DNA from: Clostridiales bacterium
GTDB taxonomy: Bacteria; Bacillota; Clostridia; Christensenellales; Aristaeellaceae
Reading direction: 5' to 3'
Assembly: GCA_004556395.1 (NCBI GenBank)
Contig: SFHK01000087.1
Span: forward strand, 1-7,390
DNA length: 7,390 bases
Position 1 is the stretch's first letter. The number at the start of each line of letters is the position of its first letter. Below the pieces are notes generated by a model. It was not told where the DNA came from and made no database searches. It worked only from the letters and a program-made list of their open reading frames with translations. A program made the position numbers and the translations under genes. This document shows, piece by piece, positions 5,932-7,390 of this stretch.

Positions 5932-6348
5932 ATGAACAGATTCACACCGGAGAGCCCCGCGCGGCATACGATGAGCAAGACCATGTATGCGGAGCGTGAT
6001 CCCATGATCGCAAGAGGCGAACTGTACAGCGCCTGTCTCGATCCGGTCGTCGGCTCCGAACAGGGCGGCGTACGTCCCGTGCTGGTGATTCAGAACGACG
6101 TCGGGAACCGCTACAGCCCCACGGTGATCGTGCTCGCGGTTACCGGGCAGCTGAACAAGGCGAAGCTTCCCACGCACGTGTCGGTCGCGGCGCAGGGAAA
6201 CGGCTTGCAAAAGGATTCGGTCGTGTTGGCCGAGCAAATCCGTACGCTGGATAAACGCCGCCTCAAGGAGCGGATCGGCTGCCTGACCCCGGAACAGATG
6301 GAGCAGGTTTCGGAGGCGTTGAAAATATCCCTTGGTTTCCCAAACTGA
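5932..6348 (+). CDS. mazF: MazF/PemK-family endoribonuclease (EndoA-like), no antitoxin beside it
   Basis: Type II toxin of the MazF family: a sequence-specific mRNA interferase (B. subtilis EndoA cuts at UACAU; the site for this one is unknown). Seen: the core from residue 25 (MIARGELYSACLDPVVGSEQ, then GGVRPVLVIQND, then GNRYSPTVIVLAVTGQ) is close to EndoA along its whole length. R48 in GGVRPV and T71 in AVTGQ match EndoA catalytic residues R25 and T48; KLPTHV, QKDSVVLAEQIRTLDKRRL and a C-terminal EALKISLGF also match. So the enzyme looks intact. If translation starts at 5932, where GGAGGGG lies 4-10 bases upstream, it carries a 24-residue N-terminal extension rich in charged and polar residues. 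An internal ATG at 6004 would give the standard-length protein and has a weaker GGAG nine bases before it. No MazE/NdoAI-type antitoxin gene precedes it; instead ypeB ends 9 bases upstream. Its probable terminator follows at once. Confidence 0.93.
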   Translation: MNRFTPESPARHTMSKTMYAERDPMIARGELYSACLDPVVGSEQGGVRPVLVIQNDVGNRYSPTVIVLAVTGQLNKAKLPTHVSVAAQGNGLQKDSVVLAEQIRTLDKRRLKERIGCLTPEQMEQVSEALKISLGFPN

Positions 6349-6353
6349 CGAGA

Positions 6354-6399
6354 AGAGGGCCTTTCCGCAAGGAATCGCCCTCTGTTTGCGAATCTTTTT
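6354..6399 (+). terminator. Probable Rho-independent terminator of the spoIIR-sleB-ypeB-mazF unit
   Basis: AGAGGGC (6354-6360) pairs with GCCCTCT (6377-6383). After a 2x2 internal mismatch, TTCC pairs with GGAA around a GCAA tetraloop (6363-6374). The stem is followed by GTTTGCGAATCTTTTT, so the T tract is interrupted and weaker than usual. It starts 6 bases past the mazF stop. Confidence 0.65.
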
Positions 6400-6419
6400 G
6401 AAAAATGCCGCGTAAGGGC

Positions 6420-6449
6420 TTGACAGACCCGTCGTCTACGGTTTATAAT
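6420..6449 (+). promoter_or_regulatory. Consensus sigma-A promoter of tRNA-Trp
   Basis: Perfect TTGACA (6420-6425) and perfect TATAAT (6444-6449) with an 18-base spacer. The expected transcript starts near 6456, about 7 bases before the tRNA 5' end. This is the strongest promoter in the window, as expected for a stable RNA gene. Confidence 0.9.
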
Positions 6450-6462
6450 AGTCCCCGTGCTT

Positions 6463-6536
6463 AGGGGCATGGTGTAATGGTAACACGTGGGTCTCCAAAA
6501 CCTTTGTTGAGGGTTCGAGTCCTTCTGCCCCTGCCA
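6463..6536 (+). tRNA. trnW: tRNA-Trp (anticodon CCA)
   Basis: A complete cloverleaf with encoded CCA. Acceptor stem AGGGGCA (6463-6469) pairs with TGCCCCT (6526-6532), G discriminator at 6533 and CCA at 6534-6536. D stem GTGT/ACAC (6472-6475, 6483-6486). Anticodon loop CTCCAAA (6493-6499) with anticodon CCA at 6495-6497. Variable loop of 4 bases. T stem GAGGG/CCTTC with one G-T pair around TTCGAGT (6514-6520). The acceptor and anticodon-loop sequences are those of Bacillus-type tRNA-Trp. One oddity: the outermost anticodon-stem pair (6488/6504) is T opposite T and the next is G-T. Promoter directly upstream, terminator directly downstream, and a tyrosine recombinase gene beyond, so this is the likely attachment site of an integrated element. 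Confidence 0.95.
6493..6536. other. Probable attachment site (att) of an integrated element in the 3' half of tRNA-Trp
   Basis: Inferred from context: a tyrosine recombinase gene ends 38 bases beyond the tRNA CCA, its composition differs from the left side, and such enzymes commonly recombine in the anticodon or T arm of tRNA genes, restoring an intact tRNA. The second att copy would lie outside the window, so the core cannot be defined here. Confidence 0.4.
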
Positions 6537-6537
6537 G

Positions 6538-6573
6538 AAACGCAGATTCGCAAGAGTCTGCGTTTTTTCTTTT
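6538..6573 (+). terminator. Rho-independent terminator of tRNA-Trp, possibly shared with the integrase gene
   Basis: A 12-bp stem: AAACGCAGATTC (6538-6549) pairs with GAGTCTGCGTTT (6554-6565), with one T-G wobble, around a GCAA tetraloop (6550-6553), followed by TTTTTTCTTTT (6563-6573). The T tract ends 1 base from the stop codon of the convergent integrase gene. On the minus strand the same hairpin is followed only by TTT, so it would stop the integrase transcript less well. Confidence 0.92.
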
Positions 6574-6574
6574 G

Positions 6575-7390
6575 CTATTGTACATTTCCCACCAAGGCAG
6601 AATACATTTCATCAAAGCCATCACCATACAGGTGAATGTAAAGGTTATAGGTGATATTCACATCAGCATGACCCAAGAGGCGCGAAAGTATCTTCACATC
6701 AATGCCTTTGTGATAGCAATTCGTGGCGAATGTGTGCCGAAAAACGTGTTCCCCTCGGTATTCTATCCCTGCTTCTTCACAGGCTTTGCGCGTCTGATAC
6801 CTTAATGCCTCGTATGAGAGCCGTTCGCCATCGTCATTGGTGAAAACCCATTCGTTTGTCCTGCGCGCATATTGTTCTTCCAATATGTTGATCGCCTCGG
6901 GCGTGAGAGGAATGGTTCTCCGGCTGCTTTCGCTTTTCACGCTGTCCTGAACAAAGGATTGCTTCTTATTCGCCAGCCTGACAACCGTATTCCTGACATT
7001 GATGCGTTTGCGTGTCAGTTGAACATCCTGCCACCTCAAAGCAAGCACTTCACCAACGCGTAAGCCTGTTTCAATCATCAGCATAATAGCAAAATACCCT
7101 GTCCTCCGCCCGCTGGATAATACATTCACCAGGGCGGGTTGTCCTTGCGCTGTGTATGCTTCAATCAGGCGTTCAGGCTTTGATACATTGTATCGTGAGG
7201 GTAAGCGTATGCCAATGCCAGGGTCTGCGGGTATGATGTGAAGGGCGGAGGCCTGTTTCAGCGGAGCCGTCACAATACGCATTTGTTTCTTGATGGTTGA
7301 TAGGCCGTAGCCTCGTTTTGTGAGGTCATTTACATACTGCTGAATGTCAATACAGGTTATTTCTCCAATCGGCATAGAAGCGATTGTAAA
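6575..7390 (-). CDS. int: Tyrosine recombinase / phage-type integrase (partial, N-terminus beyond right edge)
   Basis: Site-specific recombinase that cuts and rejoins DNA through a tyrosine-DNA intermediate, typical of integrated phages and conjugative elements. Seen: the frame is open to the window edge. Numbering from the ATG at 7375, at least five more codons lie upstream in frame, so the true start is probably outside. Residues 1-60 are the end of the SAM-like core-binding domain (EITCIDIQQYVNDL ... GLSTIKKQMRIV). The catalytic domain spans about 80-266 and holds the full active-site set: R106 in ETGLRVGEVLALRW, a likely K147 in the beta-hairpin before RRTIPL, H210 and R213 in HVFRHTFAT, H236 in LLGHADVNIT and nucleophile Y246 in NLYIH. 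It looks functional in this part. Hand counts show 31 G/C in 60 bases at 7081-7140 against 46 in 60 at 5221-5280, in line with acquired DNA. It is convergent with tRNA-Trp, the likely integration site. Confidence 0.93.
   Translation of the reverse strand, partial: FTIASMPIGEITCIDIQQYVNDLTKRGYGLSTIKKQMRIVTAPLKQASALHIIPADPGIGIRLPSRYNVSKPERLIEAYTAQGQPALVNVLSSGRRTGYFAIMLMIETGLRVGEVLALRWQDVQLTRKRINVRNTVVRLANKKQSFVQDSVKSESSRRTIPLTPEAINILEEQYARRTNEWVFTNDDGERLSYEALRYQTRKACEEAGIEYRGEHVFRHTFATNCYHKGIDVKILSRLLGHADVNITYNLYIHLYGDGFDEMYSALVGNVQ

Larger units (their letters stand above)
6386..6553. repeat. 10-bp inverted repeat flanking tRNA-Trp
   Basis: TTGCGAATCT (6386-6395), in the tail of the mazF terminator, is the exact reverse complement of AGATTCGCAA (6544-6553), in the tRNA terminator hairpin. 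The arms bracket the tRNA promoter and gene. With 10-bp arms some 150 bases apart, chance is quite possible. Confidence 0.5.

Noticed and set aside
429..6348. MazG-like and MazF genes as parts of one toxin-antitoxin system
   Set aside because: They are over 5 kb apart on opposite strands, belong to separate operons, and the shared name stem is historical.
6436..6627. Minus-strand 63-residue open frame reading ...AEGLEPSTKVLETHVLPLHHAP...
   Set aside because: It is the antisense translation of tRNA-Trp and its terminator, a familiar spurious protein from tRNA loci.

Overview
The window reads as chromosomal DNA from a GC-rich, endospore-forming member of the Bacillota, most likely class Clostridia. 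The evidence is a SpoIIR-SleB-YpeB sporulation and germination block, the MEP isoprenoid gene ispE, a DUF1292 protein, a B. subtilis-like MazF/EndoA, a B. subtilis-like tRNA-Trp and good sigma-A-type promoters with strong GGAGG ribosome binding sites. I cannot name the genus from the sequence alone.

Layout. (i) 1-764, minus strand: a two-gene operon, a MazG-like pyrophosphohydrolase followed by a biotin-protein ligase (birA) that runs off the left edge. (ii) 765-888: two back-to-back promoters whose -35 boxes are only 8 bp apart. (iii) 889-2022, plus: an unrecognised secreted protein with an apparent internal duplication. (iv) 2056-2510: a promoter, a DUF1292 protein carrying an inserted four-cysteine cluster, and a strong terminator. 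(v) 2537-3373: ispE, with no clear promoter of its own after that terminator. (vi) 3388-6399: spoIIR-sleB-ypeB-mazF, packed with a 4-base overlap and gaps of 5 and 9 bases, and ended by a hairpin. (vii) 6420-6573: tRNA-Trp(CCA) with its own consensus promoter and terminator. (viii) 6575-7390, minus: a tyrosine recombinase, 5' end cut by the window edge, lower in GC and abutting the tRNA terminator. This looks like the end of an integrated element, or an element remnant, that uses tRNA-Trp as its attachment site.

How the genes fit together. SpoIIR is the forespore signal that triggers pro-sigma-E processing in the mother cell. SleB is the cortex-lytic enzyme used at germination, and YpeB is its partner for assembly and stability in the spore. 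An early-sporulation signal is thus physically linked to late-forespore germination genes, with an orphan MazF-type toxin gene riding at the end and no antitoxin visible. ispE and the birA-side genes are housekeeping neighbours. Most of the window is recognisable chromosomal gene content; I did not find a clear undescribed multi-gene system. The points most worth a second look are the hairpin over the spoIIR ribosome binding site, the orphan mazF tail, the duplicated secreted protein, the cysteine-cluster DUF1292 protein and the tRNA-Trp/integrase junction.
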